Shown: positions 34,375 to 45,912, counted from the first letter of the stretch. The stretch is DNA of 64,000 bases from Membranipora membranacea (GCA_914767715.1 OU612072.1:4526001-4590000); one strand, 5' to 3'. Made by a program: numbers and translations. The notes: generated from the letters alone by a model not told the origin.

Positions 34375-35382
34375 TCTACATTGTTAGGTCCGAATGAAGA
34401 GGCAGTACAAATGGATTTCAAGTTTTCTGGACAATTTTCCACATACAAGCCCATTGATGTTGGTGCACCACAAGGCACTAAGCTTGGGCCTATTCTCTGG
34501 CTGATATACATTAATGACTTGAAAGCTGAAGGTTTTAACTGTGTGAAGTACGCAGATGACACCACATTTTATAAGCCTATTGTAAACCCAACAGATGACA
34601 ATGTCTCTGATGCTATATCAAATGCTAATAGTTGGTCTTTAGAAAACAGTATGCTTCTCAACTCAAGTAAGACTGTTGTATTGAATATTGCTTTTTCTGA
34701 CCGACCTGGTATGAACCTCCATGTAAGCCCCAGTGATGATACTTTTATCTCCCCATCTACTATTAGGAGTCACTGTAGACTCTCAACTGTCTTTTAGTGA
34801 CCACATAGACTCTGTCGTGAGCAAATGCAATAGCAGACTGTATCTGATGAAGCAGCTTAAGACCATGGGTATGAACACCGCAGGACTGATAACATTCTAT
34901 GCTGCCAATGTCAAACCCGTTCTTTCCTACGCCTGCCCAGTATGGTTTCAGTTTATCTCCGAAGCCGATAAAGAGAAATTATAGAAAGTGCAGAGATACG
35001 CTACACAAATGATGATGCCACACATAGAGCACTATGACGATAGACTGTCCAAGCTAGCCTTACCCTATATATCCGACTTCTTAATGTCTCTATGCAGCGA
35101 ACACTTTTTAAAAATTTCAACAGATAATACCCATCCGCTGAACAATAGAATCAGACCTAACACTCAAAGAAAATCCGCCCGTAAAGCAGTAATCGACAAA
35201 TACCGACCCAGCAAATGCCGCACTGTAAAACGGCAGAACAGCTTTTTTGAATTCTATAAGAGATTTTTCAACTAGTGCAATATTTTTCCATCAATTTTTA
35301 TGTAAACATTTCAATTTTGTCAACCTTTTTAGGAGTGATACAGGAAATGTCTAAATAAACAAACATCAAACATCAAACATCA
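34375..35382 (+). mobile_element. CR1-like non-LTR retrotransposon, 5'-truncated
   Basis: Encodes the second half of a reverse transcriptase: GAPQGTKLGPILWLIYINDL, the catalytic box VKYADDTTF, then LLGVTVDSQLSFSDHI, KPVLSYACPVWF and the C-terminus KYRPSKCRT ... FYKRFFN. It is broken by a frameshift near 34,766 and TAG at 34,982-34,984. After the stop at 35,275 comes a ~85-base UTR, then CAAACAT repeated about 3.5 times (35,359-35,382). The tail abuts exon 1 of gene B. It is the same family as the fragment at 22,480-22,923. Confidence 0.85.
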
Positions 35383-35383
35383 A

Positions 35384-36019
35384 ATGGATCATTTTGGCTA
35401 TATCCCTAATCTTATCTGGAGTGGTGAGTGGTGCAGTGGTAACGGACCAATGTTTGTTCTTTGATGTAGTTGGTGACAATGTAACTAAGCATAATTCTCC
35501 TGCCATTATTTGCTTTTATCTTATCTTGAGTAAAGCTTTAATTTATCCAGTTTTAGGTGCATAGATCCAGCGGTCAAAGTAAGTTCTATTTCATTATCCT
35601 TTTTGGACTGCAGCTTTTGAAAGTTTGTATGTTAAATACTATGTAGTGACAAGTTTGTGGCTCCTACTAAACATGTATCAGATATATGTATCCGTAATTA
35701 TTCTTATTTGTGAAGAACTTAAAAACTTCTTTAGTTGGTATATGTCAGGAAAACCTATGCCCACCAGCTGAAGAATGTGCAGAGGGTGAGACACCACAAG
35801 ATCGGTGAGTAAACTTTTTTAACTTCTAGATGACCCAAATTTAAATTGACTACTAGGTACATTAAACTCTTCAATAAAAACTCTGTGGCACTATTGGATT
35901 TACCTGATCGCATCTATTTTTGTACTACTATATTGATCTTATTCTCACATAAAATCTTTTTTTTTTGTAGTACCTTCACGTTTTTATCTGGAGTATGCAT
36001 AGGATGTCCGAGCTGTTAG
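35384..36019 (+). CDS. Gene B: relative of gene A, start uncertain or broken
   Basis: Exon 1 ends at 35,423 with a hydrophobic run in one frame (LAISLILSGV) matching gene A's signal peptide. A 22-nt exon (35,557-35,578) is bounded by TTTTAG and GTAAGT. A 70-nt exon (35,735-35,804) encodes GICQENLCPPAEECAEGE and more; the last exon (35,971-36,019) encodes FTFLSGVCIGCPSC and the stop. Cysteine spacing C-x4-C-x5-C ... C-x2-C-x2-C and the CAEGE/FT landmarks match gene A. The hydrophobic frame has no ATG because the non-LTR tail begins directly upstream. The ATG at 35,384 is in another frame that joins the 70-nt exon only if the mini-exon is skipped, and then encodes no signal peptide. So the gene may be beheaded, or its true start lies beyond the insertion. 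Function unknown. Confidence 0.5.
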
Positions 36020-36097
36020 CGGACTAAATATTTTAATACTTTCTCTCTGTGGAATAAGAGATTTCCAAAGATTTTGTTGTAGATTCATTTTGCAAAA

Positions 36098-36103
36098 AAT
36101 AAA
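36098..36103 (+). terminator. Poly(A) signal of gene B
   Basis: AATAAA (within AATAAATAAA) about 80 bases after the stop codon of gene B. Confidence 0.5.
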
Positions 36104-36139
36104 TAAATTTGTCTAAAAACACAATTTTTCTATTTGTAT

Positions 36140-36620
36140 TTGTTACTAGAAGACACCTATTTCTCACTCTCCCATCATTCCCTGGAAACACCTCGGTGAC
36201 TTTAGCTATATATTATCGCCCTCCAATTGCATTAGCATCCGCAAATACTACAACATCACCTATACACAAATCGCGCTTAGCAGCTTGAGCCCACTTGTTC
36301 TGCGACATAAGAGTTGGGGGCGTATAAATGTGTCCAAAACTTCCAAAAATCATCTAGTGAAGATTCGATTATGGCCAGCCTATCAGATGGCTTGATAGGC
36401 TGGTCCAACCCGCCTGGCTGAGTAGAGGTGGCACCACCTATAAGCAAACAATTTGGTGTGACAAAATTGATATGAGAATCAGAACCTGGCAATCTACCAA
36501 CAGGTCTCTGGTTCAAGATAATAGCAGCCCTAGTGCAAACAGTAAGAAACCCCGATGCAGAGAACCTCTTATCACCGATAGCCAAGAGATTAGCTCTTTT
36601 AGCACTCTTGACCAACCTAT
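36140..36620 (-). pseudogene. BEL/Pao retrotransposon fragment (integrase C-terminus)
   Basis: The minus-strand ORF from 36,615 reads AIILNQRPVG, then FVTPNCLLIGG, then DDFWKFWTHLYAP, the typical order of the integrase end of BEL/Pao pol proteins (ILNSRPL ... LTPNHLLLG ... FW..W). After a frameshift near 36,300 the reading continues as KWAQAAKRDLCIGDVVVFAD and KVTEVFPGNDGRVRN, the short domain that usually follows in this family, interrupted by a stop. It is a small relic; I saw no LTRs. Included only as a broken copy of an endogenous element. Confidence 0.75.
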
Positions 36621-39223
36621 CAACCTAACTTGACAAAAATCCTATGAAAAATGGCTGTACTGCAGCAGAATTGTGATATCAGGCAGTAAGATAAAGGGAA
36701 AATTGGCCGAGCCAAACTTTGAAGGAATTTAAAAGTGACAATAAAACCACGATATAATGGGGAGAGGATATACTAGGTATCAGAGAGTTTATAAGGCTAA
36801 ATTGATGCCCAAATGAGTTAGGACAGTTACTATGCTACTTAGTAACATTGGGACTGGCCGCCTTAAGACTTCTGGTTGGTAATGAATCAAATGGAAATTA
36901 ACTACATTTTGCAATGTCTGACAAGATTAAATTAGAACACTATCAAGACATTATTAGTTGTCAGAAAGTGACACTTGGATATACTAAGATTTGTTGTCTT
37001 AGCTGTTCCCTTGCATCAAGGAACTGTTAAATTATAAGAAAACTAGACGGCCACAGGGATACGAAGAAATACCACAAAACTTCAGGGAAGAGGGTACTAC
37101 ACTCTTCATTTTTGAATAGTTTGATTGGCAATTGAGAGCTGTTGCGTGAGATGAACAGTTGAGTGAGTTTTTCAGAAGGCTATAGGTGTTGGGAGGTGGA
37201 TGACGGACATGGGCAGAAGACCTGCTTGCAAGTTTCAGTTGCCTGGAACACAAACCCTCTCACTTCAACCCCTCTAGTTTTAACTCTTCATATTCCCTGT
37301 GACTTTTTGCAGCAGGTATGGGTGTAGCCTGTATTGACAAGCATAGTCTTAATAACAACACAGACATTATCATAGTTAGAACCATTAATATTTTGACAAT
37401 ATTCATGATATCCAATTGAATCTTCCTTTGCTTTGTTCATGTAGTTTTTTTGACAGCTGAAACAATAAGCTGAGTTGTCTCCTCTTTAGACCTGTACAAG
37501 ATATAAATGTCTATGAAAAGATCTAGTGTCTGAGCAATTTCCTCGAGCGTTGTGGATAATGCTATAAATTACTATTGGTTGGGGCCTCTTTCTGGCCACC
37601 TACCATAATTGCTCATTCTAAACTTGTGTAACTTTTGATTTAGGGCTCATCTTTTACATATTTAATACTTCCATTAGATGGGAAAGGTTTTTTTGAATTC
37701 AAACCAGAATTTTGTAGTTAAGAGAGTCTGCCATATACCAGGCAATCAATCTAGCATTATTAATTCTGCGACTACGAATGCAATATTTCCCCAAAATTGT
37801 GATCGATATGCCATATTGAAAACAGTCCAAAGAAGATCAGATTAATTTTTCATACTTTTATGTTTATCAGCGTTGATGTCAGTCGGATCTGTGATCTCAA
37901 GTTACTTCCAGAATAGTGTCAGTAGTAATATATTCAAGTGTAGAAGAATAACAAAATTCGCTTGAACGCTTTACAGAAGTCTGTAAATAGAAATGTCAAT
38001 TAGGAGGCACAATTCTCCACTGGCTTCAAATCTAATGGCAACAGCTAATGCTACCTGGGTTGGACAACAAATCAAATGGTCAGCCTGTGGGTTATTAGAA
38101 TGCAGAAAATAAATAAAAGTATAGGAAAATACTGTGTAGACATACATGAAATACCATGATGACTGCCTCCATCCACCCACAACCCACTGCAAACACTGGT
38201 AAAAAGGTATCAAGATGATCAGGTTGTACATTTTAGGTATCGCACTTGGATCTGGTTATGCCACGAATCCCCAAAGGTCACATCGTTTGTTACTAAATCA
38301 AAAGGTGAATAAACGTACTAGTTCTTGATTGAAATTCTCATATACTTGAAAAACGGGTTCCAATGTGGAAAAAACACATGCATGCTTCACAAATCTTCAT
38401 TGCCATATATAAGCTCCTTATAAATGATTTAAACCAACATGAATACCAGCCTTGTATTGCTTAAGAGTCTAGAGTCTTCCATTTGAGCGTTTGCAGGCTG
38501 ACCTAGATAGCATCTCAGTTACTTTTCCTGTTCCCTTGTTTGCCTGAGATCTAGTAAATTTCTTGGATAATCAATCATTATAATTTAATTCTCTGAATTT
38601 AATTAATTGTATTAAAGGCACAATATCTTCCCATTTATAAAGTATGCCAGTGATTGAACCTAAAAAAAGGCACAGCACTATAATTTCAGTGATGTGCCTC
38701 AAACCTTAAGATCACATGTATCAAATGATATTATACCATCTAGATTTCTGCATAGGCGAAACCCGATAACAGTTTGCATTGAAATTAGTTGCTTTTTAAT
38801 GGCTTAAAAGGCACTGCTTGCAAAATCCAATGATCCAGAAACTTGGGACGACGATGAAAGAGGGAGTCGAAATGAAAGAAAGATACATAAATTGTGCCCA
38901 TTGGCACAACTCAATCATAATTAATTTATGTTAATGTTGCTCATGAACATGCTGGTGCTGTATAGTGAATAACTGTCAAGTCTAGGATGAAACCCTAGTG
39001 TTTAAGTGCAAGAGTAATAGCAGTTAGTTTTACGTCATTGAAAAGAATTTATAACCAATGTTTCCTCATTACATCCCCTCTAATTTCATCCTAGACAATT
39101 ATGAGTTGTGGGTGCCTAATAATGAATCCTTATACAGCTTTAGTTTCAGTCAGTGAAGTTTACCTCAAAGTCTCACATGCTTGCAGAAAATTGTTTCCAA
39201 ATCAAGTTGATGATAACTACTTC
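36621..39223. other. No supported feature
   Basis: AT-rich DNA with short ORFs only (for example 37,032-37,253 and 37,971-38,231, both minus) and no recognisable domains or repeats. Confidence 0.45.
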
Positions 39224-39465
39224 ATTTTAGAAGCTACGCTTGGTTTTTGATAAACTGAAATAATTGGACAAAAGCCAAGCGTGGCTTCTAAAATGACACC
39301 AAAATATCAAACTGTTAGATGAATAATAATTATGATCAAATTGATTTGGAAACCATCTATTGGTGTCATATTAGAGGCTACGCTTGGCTTGTGGTCAACA
39401 GAAATAATTCCCCAAAAGCCAAGCAAAGCTTCTAGAAAGACTCCAAAATATTAAACTTTCAGATA
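39224..39465. repeat. Nested inverted repeats around a GCTACGCTTGG core
   Basis: ATTTTAGAAGCTACGCTTGG (39,224-39,243) pairs with CCAAGCGTGGCTTCTAAAAT (39,275-39,294), 19 of 20 positions. A second, weaker pair lies at 39,371-39,390 and 39,415-39,434. The middle arms also pair with each other (TGACACCA and TGGTGTCA). The four arms A-A'-A-A' suggest two tandem hairpin MITEs or one duplicated foldback element. Confidence 0.65.
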
Positions 39466-39954
39466 AGTAGCTGTGTTTCTGGCATATTTTAGCAGCCAAC
39501 TGAAATCTATGATATGATATGTTTTAGCTATTAGTTTTGAACTTGTCCACCAGATCGATCCTTCATTTAGTTCTCAAGTCTGCATCACAAGGTGCAGCTC
39601 GCCTCATGCTCTTGCAAGTCATGATGAAAAGCGCAGACTTGGAGATTTTCTCATCAATGAAGATAACCCTCATGATACCTTGCATTGTCAAATTGGGGTC
39701 CGAGATCGATTTATTTGCACCAATGTGTGTTGCTTTCTGAATCAATCTATCGCAAGTATCCCTTAACCTGAAGGAACAATTCACACGGAGGAGCAGGCAG
39801 ATGGCGACCGTAGCCATAGTCAAATAAACATTTATGGTCACTTGTTCATGTTGGGTTTAATAATGAAGAAAACATCGAAAGCAATGTAATGCATTTGATC
39901 ATTTTCCTCTGATCATAATCAATGTTATTTGAAATGGTAATCATGGGTAAATCA

Positions 39955-40603
39955 CTTAACAAAGTGACAAGAAGAAGCTACCCGTCTCGAAAACTGGTGC
40001 TTCTCCAACGACCTTCTTCTCAATGCCAAGAAAACGTAGGAGCTAGTATTCAGCAATGTAAGAGGTAACCCTCTGCCAGCACCGTCACTAATCATCAACA
40101 ATACTAACATCTAAGTTGTGAACTCCTTCACCTATCTGGGCACAGTGTTATTTAATAAACTAGTTTTTACACTTAATACCGAGAAGACCATCAAGAAAGC
40201 TCGTACCAGAACTCACATACTTGCCGAACTCTTCCATCTAGGCATAAACAAGAAAATCATACAAATGTGTTACACATAATTTATAGAAAGTGTTATTAGC
40301 TACAATCTAGTGGTAGTCTTTAAGCATCTCAAATCAGACTCTCATCGAAAACTAAAACATCTTATCAGTACTGCAGAATGCCTAGCAGGCGGTCAATATT
40401 TTACTAATACACAATACCTATATGCACATATACTGAAAACCAAGAGCCTGAGAATGGTTGCTGGCAACCATTCTGATACAGTGCTATTATTAACAACGCT
40501 TCCATCAGGCCGGTTTCAGGCAATAAAACAGCGAACTCAGCTACGCTCTAACTGTTTTAGGGCCCACTCCGTCAGATATTTAAACACAGTTTTTCGTAAA
40601 TAG
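39955..40603 (+). pseudogene. Second, older non-LTR reverse transcriptase relic
   Basis: Frames with internal stops translate to LENWCFSNDLLLNAKKT, NSFTYLGTVLFNKL, IIQMCYT then FIESVISYNLVV, and a C-terminal ORF (40,310-40,603) ending RAHSVRYLNTVFRK. The order (thumb region, FIES-x-L-x-Y/F-N, then a tail) is that of Rex1/CR1-group elements, a different lineage from the 34,375 element. In-frame stops near 40,041, 40,113 and 40,277 show it is dead. Confidence 0.65.
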
Positions 40604-42040
40604 ATTTTTAAGTGTAATTTTTATATACAATTTTATACCATATATCGTTTTATATCCATATATTTTTATATAACAATCAAACTGAGCTTACTTTTAGAGA
40701 ATATTTGTAGAGAGCCCCACATAAACATTTTTATTTCACTTCCTGAGACAATACAATATATACATAATGTATACTGTAAGCATATTCTCATTTTCCCCAA
40801 ATTTGTCCCTTGAATATCAAAATTGTACCATAGATATATTGGGTATTTTGACATAGCCCAGTGCAGGAACATGTCGTTTTATACAGCACCTGCAAAACTT
40901 TGTTGGTGGTGAGAGGTGTTGTGTCAGTTGTTTTGTTAAAACCTCATACAAAACCACCCTTTAATTAAACAGTATCGCCCAATATCATAAGATCCGCTTG
41001 CTGCACTATCCCTGTTGCAGCAGTGTGAAGTCTGAAATTTAGTAGAGTAGCAATAATGACATAAAAGTGGTGCAGGATAGAGAAGACAGTCGAAAGCCCT
41101 GATACCAAAAACACCTACAGCCTACTGATAAATAAACTATGCGTATCTGCAAACAAGCATACAAGAGCCATTTTGCCAAGACCTTCTCAGAGTCAAGTGA
41201 CAGTCAAGTGTAGACAGGGTATCTATCAAGAGGAAGAAAATCGAAAACTCAGGTAAAGATAGATAGAAAGCAGTTTATTGGTAAATCCGCCAAAGACAGT
41301 TTACAAATGTTTGAAAAGGCTCTGTGATTGTAATGGCATATCATTTAAAACTTTGATACCCGTAGGTATAAATCTACATAAAAATCTTTCGGTATTAATT
41401 TTTGGCATCCTGTATGATTTCCTGCAAAAAGAGTAACACTGGTTTAAAAACATGGGTATCAAAATTTATAAGCTTGTTAGCAGTATTTTCAATCCTACTA
41501 CACACTAAGGAGTCAGCATCAAAAATGTCAGAATTCTCAAAAAAATAGACGGTGCAGATTTTCCCTATTACCCTGAGTGGCTGAAAAATACAATGACTCA
41601 ATTTTATACATAAAAACGGGTATTATCAAAAGCACCCCTGACTGATGCTAGAGCTAGCACCATCCCTTGAAGTGAAGGTAACACCGAAATTTTCAATCGA
41701 CAGTTTACTTCTATATTTGTAGAAAGTAACCCTCTACTCTCTCTTAACATCAACTGCAGATACAATAGTATGGTAAATTTAGCAATAGGGGGGGGGGGGG
41801 GGGGTGTATTAATTCAGGGTATGCCATTTTCAGAGGGTAATTCAGTTTTCAGAGAGCAGAAAATAGTTCACAGTAGCCAGTAATGTAATATCGAAGGTGG
41901 CGTTTTCTCTCACACACACACATGAGATGGAAGAGGAGGAGATAAACATTTTGATTGAGGCTGTATTTTTGTGGCTACACTCAGAAGGGGCCGTAATGAT
42001 CCATGCCTCCTTAGTACCGAAAGATCTTCTGTAAAATATT
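40604..42040. other. No supported gene; contains a 17-G run
   Basis: AT-rich. A homopolymer of 17 Gs at 41,788-41,804 is striking in this base composition and could fold as a G-quadruplex or be an assembly-prone site. The minus-strand ORF 41,395-41,601 has no domain I recognise. Confidence 0.45.
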
Positions 42041-42049
42041 GGTCGATAT

Positions 42050-43715
42050 TCTGAACTCGAGAAAGTGACACCTGTCATCCTGGCTTCTCATTGGACGATT
42101 TTATTAAAATCCTGGATTCCCATTGGACGATATTCTGAATTCGAAAAAGTCACACTTGCCATCCTGGCATCTATTTGGATGATTTTATTAAAATCCTTTC
42201 TTCTCATTGGACAATATTCTGAAGTCGAGAAAGTGACACCTGTCATCCTGGCTTCTCATTGTATGATATTCTGATTTCGAAAACGTGACACCTGTAACCC
42301 TAACTCCTCATTCGGAGATATTCGCAAGTCGAAAGAGTGACACCTGCCATCCTGGCTATTCACTTGAGGATATTCTGAAAACGAAAATGTGACACTTGGC
42401 ACCCTGGGTTCTCATTGGACGATTTTATTCAAATCCTTGGTCCTTTTTGGATGATACTCTGATGTCGAAAAAGTGAAACCTGTCACCCTAACTGCTCATT
42501 GGATGACATTCTGAAGTCGGAAAGTGACACCTGCCATCCTGGCTATTCATTTGACAATATTCTGAAGTCGAAAAAGTGACACCTGTCACCCCGGCTTCTC
42601 ATTGGATGATTTTATTAAAATCCTTTCTTCACATTGGACAATATTCTGAAGTCGAGAAAGTGACACCTGTCATCCTGGGTTCTCATTGGACGAATTTATT
42701 AAAATCCTGGCTTCTCATTGGACAATATTGTGAAGTCGAAAAAGTGACACCTGTCACCTAAACTCCTCACTTGAGGATTTTCTGAAGTCGAGAAAGTGAC
42801 ACCTGTCATCCTGGGTTCTCATTGGACGAATTTATTAAAATCCTTGCTTTATATTGGACAATATTCTGAGGTCCAAAAAGTGACAACTGCTATCCTGGCT
42901 TCTCATTGGTCCAAAATCTGAAGTCAAAAAGTGACACCTGCCATCCTTGATCTTCATTGGTAAAAATCTGAAATCGAAAAAGTGACACCTGCCATCCTGG
43001 CTTCCCATAAGTCGAAAATCTGAAGTTGAAAAAAGGGACACCTGACATTCAGGCTCCTCAATGGTCCAAAATCTGAAGTCAAAACGTGACCCCTGCCATC
43101 CTGGTTCTTCATTGGTAAAAAATCTGAAATGGAAAAAGTGACACCTGCCATCCTGGCTTCCCATAAGTCGAAAATCTGAAGTCGAAAAAAGGGACACCTG
43201 ACATCCAGGCTCCTCAATGGTCCAAAATCTGAAGTCAAAACGTGACCCCTGCCATCCTTGTTCTTCATTGGTAAAAAATCTGAAATCGAAAAAATGACAC
43301 CTGCCATCCTGGCTCCTCTTTGGTCATAGATATGAAGTAAAAAAGTGACACCTGTCACCCCAGCTCCTTATTTGTCCAAAATCTGAGGATGCAAAAGTGA
43401 CACCTGCCATTCTGGCTCCTCATAGGTCCAATATCTGGCGTCGAAAAAGTGACATCTGCCATCCTGGCTCCTCATTGGTCAAAAATGTGAAGTCCAAAAA
43501 GTGACACCTGCCATCCTGGCTTCTCATTGATCAAAAATCTGAAATAAAAAAAGTGACACCTGTCACCCCAGCTCCTCATTTGACCAAAGTCTGAGGACGA
43601 AAAAGTGACACCTGCCATCCTAATTTCTCATTGGACGATATTCTTAAGTCGAGAAAGTGACACCTGTCATCATTTCTTCTCATTGGACGAATTTATTATT
43701 TCAATCTCCATTTTT
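42050..43715. repeat. 52-bp satellite array with ~82-bp variants and a ~156-bp higher-order unit
   Basis: About 30 units of the form AAAGTGACACCTGCCATCCT followed by GGCTTCTCATTGGACGATATTCTGAAGTCGA. Successive AAGTGACACCTG motifs are mostly 50-53 bases apart, but several intervals are 82-88, caused by an inserted TTTATTAAAATCC stretch. From about 43,030 to 43,340 a block of three units (~156 bases, marked by AAAAAAGGGACACCTGAC) is itself repeated. Long minus-strand ORFs (42,835-43,197; 42,954-43,358) come from the repeat lacking stops in two frames and are not taken as genes. Confidence 0.9.
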
Positions 43716-44075
43716 TAGGCTGCTAGCAGGAATTAATTGTGTGTCTATTGATGTTATACTCAATCAAGGATGTTATTCTTTGATGATTTCCCGGAAACCA
43801 CAAATGAGTGAAAGGTTGCTTTTCTAATAATGGATCAGTGAATAAGACGACTGATTATTTTCATATGATGATGCAACCATAAAAATTAATAGCAACTTTT
43901 TCCTCAAAATTTGAATTAGTTGCTACGACAAATTTTTTCAACTAATATAAAGATTCAATTTTGCTTCACATGTTGTGATATTGAAAAATTGCACACAAAT
44001 GCCAAAACACTAAACCCACTTTATACATACTGCCCTGTTTAAATTTAAATTCAAAGGTTAGTATTTGTCTCTTGT

Positions 44076-44173
44076 AGACCGATGTGAAGAAGCTTCAGCA
44101 GCTGGCCAGGGAGCTTATAAAGACTCATCCCGATATCGGTGTGGTTTCAGAAGCTGATGAACTTTACTATTAG
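44076..44173 (+). CDS. Possible terminal exon of an unknown gene
   Basis: After an acceptor (CTCTTGTAG) an open stretch encodes DVKKLQQLARELIKTHPDIG, then VVSEADELYY and TAG. The amphipathic, charged sequence and clean acceptor suggest a last exon, perhaps of a transposase, but no upstream exon in the same phase was found in the satellite-rich DNA before it. Confidence 0.25.
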
Positions 44174-44461
44174 CCTCCGGAGTGTAACTGTATGACACTC
44201 ATAACAGTGACAACATATCAAATGGACATGATGATGTACATTTGCGATATATTATGTTACACGCAATCCTTCAGGCTTTTTGATCATACTGGCCAGCATT
44301 ATCTTTTTGGTTTTTGACAACATTACAGGTGTTTTTTGAAATGAGACAGTATTCCAAATCTTCAATGTCTATGATTTGGAATGTTGTACTGTAATTCTTG
44401 TGGTCTTCTTTACCAGTTGTACACATTCTGTAATTGATCATTCAGAGAAATAGTTAAATAA

Positions 44462-45051
44462 ATGGCCGTTATTTCAAATTATGAAAATACTAAATTCGTT
44501 AAACTCCTGGCTAAACTGAAAGACCCAGGCATCCCGATAGCCAATTGTGTAGGCCAGGCCTATGATGGGTTATCTAATATGTCTGGTAGAGAGCCCGGTG
44601 TTGCTGCCATCATCAAGAAAGAGAACTCCCGAGCCAACTACGCTCATTGCAAGTCACACCGACTAAATCTAGCTCTGATGAAACCGTGCAAGAGTATACA
44701 GCCAATCAGTGAGTAACTAGAAAATAATTTATATCAATCACATGTTTTGCTGGATATTTCGTGTGCCTCCAATTGCATCACCCCAGCCTGGTATTAGAGT
44801 TGATTGTTTTTTATTTAATTTTGTGCCTAGCCATCATTGGCAGGTACTGTCTTGTATGAAATGTCGTTGAATAATACTAGGAAATTTTGCACTTGATAGG
44901 CGACATGATGAATACACAAGCGGTCCTGTGTTCGATCTTCTCGGATAGTCCAAAGAGACAAGCCAAGCTGACACATACGATCGAATTGACATCAGAAACC
45001 ACTGCTAAGAAGAAACTATGCTCACTCTTAAAGACAAGATGGGTCGAACGG
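44462..45051 (+). pseudogene. hAT / DUF4371-type transposase fragment (ZMYM1-like)
   Basis: The first exon (44,462-44,713) encodes CVGQAYDGLSNMSGREPGV and HCKSHRLNLALM, the conserved Asp block and the HxxxHxLNL block of hAT-type transposases and their ZMYM1/DUF4371 relatives. Donor CAATCA|GTGAGT joins in phase to a second exon (44,899-45,051) encoding FSDSPKRQAKL and KTRWVER, the next conserved blocks. N-terminal zinc finger, the last catalytic Glu and the hAT dimerisation region are missing, so this is a fragment. Confidence 0.7.
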
Positions 45052-45295
45052 TAACTATTTAGGCCATCCTAAAATAGGTAAAACTGAAGGTAATACTAAA
45101 GGTAATACTGAACTGAACAGATCCCACCAATTTTTTGTTGGTGTGAGGTTGAGCCATTGTGTTGAAATTGTATGGACCTTTATTGTATCATGAGACAAAT
45201 AAAAAGATTCCTGCTGTTTAAAAAGAGGAGGAGAATTGACAAACAGCATGAAAATGAAAGACCAGTAATCCACAAACTTCACTTGTTTTAGATAC

Positions 45296-45478
45296 ACTGC
45301 TCAAATTCAAATTTCCCAACCAAAATGATTAGTTCATATTATGAAGCTTCGAGATAATGATTAGATAGTTCTTCCTATGACAAGTTAGTGCTCAAATAGG
45401 AAGAACTATCTAATCATTATCTCGAAGCTTCATAATATGAACTAATCATTTTGGTTAGGAAATTTGAATTTGAGCAGT
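45296..45478. repeat. Near-perfect 83-bp-arm hairpin (foldback)
   Basis: Left arm 45,296-45,378 (starts ACTGCTCAAATTCAAATTTC) and right arm 45,396-45,478 are reverse complements with a single mismatch, around a 17-base loop. Arm identity far above that of the surrounding duplicated DNA implies recent origin or ongoing gene conversion. It could be a foldback/MITE element; a transcript would form long double-stranded RNA. No target-site duplication is obvious. Confidence 0.9.
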
Positions 45479-45483
45479 AACCT

Positions 45484-45665
45484 ATCAGCAGACACTTGTA
45501 ATCTCAGCCTTTGTATCATTCCACACATTTTATACTAGCGTTGGATACTGTGTGCTGTAGTCATGCCTTGGACTACCAGTTACTTTATATTTTCTTTATC
45601 TCACTCCAGCAGACACTTGTAATCTCAGCCTTTGTATCATTCCACACAGTTTTACTAGTGTAGGC
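45484..45665. repeat. Direct repeat, ~58 bp, two copies 124 bp apart
   Basis: CAGCAGACACTTGTAATCTC and the following ~38 bases occur at 45,486 and again at 45,608, nearly identical. The first copy starts just after the hairpin's right arm, so the hairpin may have inserted at the edge of an older tandem repeat. Confidence 0.8.
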
Positions 45666-45789
45666 CAATTTAGCGGCCCACACCTATCTTATTTTGCGGG
45701 GTTTGTTGTTGTAGTTTGGCAATACAACTTTATCCTTGTTATCAACACCCGTCATACTACCATGGCAAACATCTTATATTTGTCAAAAG

Positions 45790-45912
45790 CTTCGACGGCC
45801 GGGGCTCCGCCCCAGACCCTGTTGGGGGGGATTACAGCGCCCCCCAAACACCCTTACTGATTTTGCTCGGGCGCTACGCGCCCTCGGACGGCAGCTACTC
45901 GGCCGTTAGATT
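45790..45912. other. GC-rich island with small palindromes
   Basis: About 120 bases of high GC in AT-rich DNA, with GGGGCTCCGCCCC and GGCGCTACGCGCC, both able to form tight GC hairpins, and runs of G and C. It lies at the junction just before copy 2 of the duplication. The short ORF across it (45,716-45,937) is not convincing. Confidence 0.55.

Noticed and set aside
42835-43358. Overlapping 120- and 134-codon minus-strand ORFs
   Set aside because: They lie entirely in the 52-bp satellite, in two different frames, as expected from a repeat unit lacking stops.
42050-43715. Repeat array considered as CRISPR
   Set aside because: Units are contiguous and diverged with no unique spacers, and the genome is eukaryotic.
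45379-45395. Hairpin loop considered as a microRNA precursor
   Set aside because: The 83-bp, almost perfect arms are far longer and better paired than animal pre-miRNAs; a foldback element or long dsRNA is more likely.
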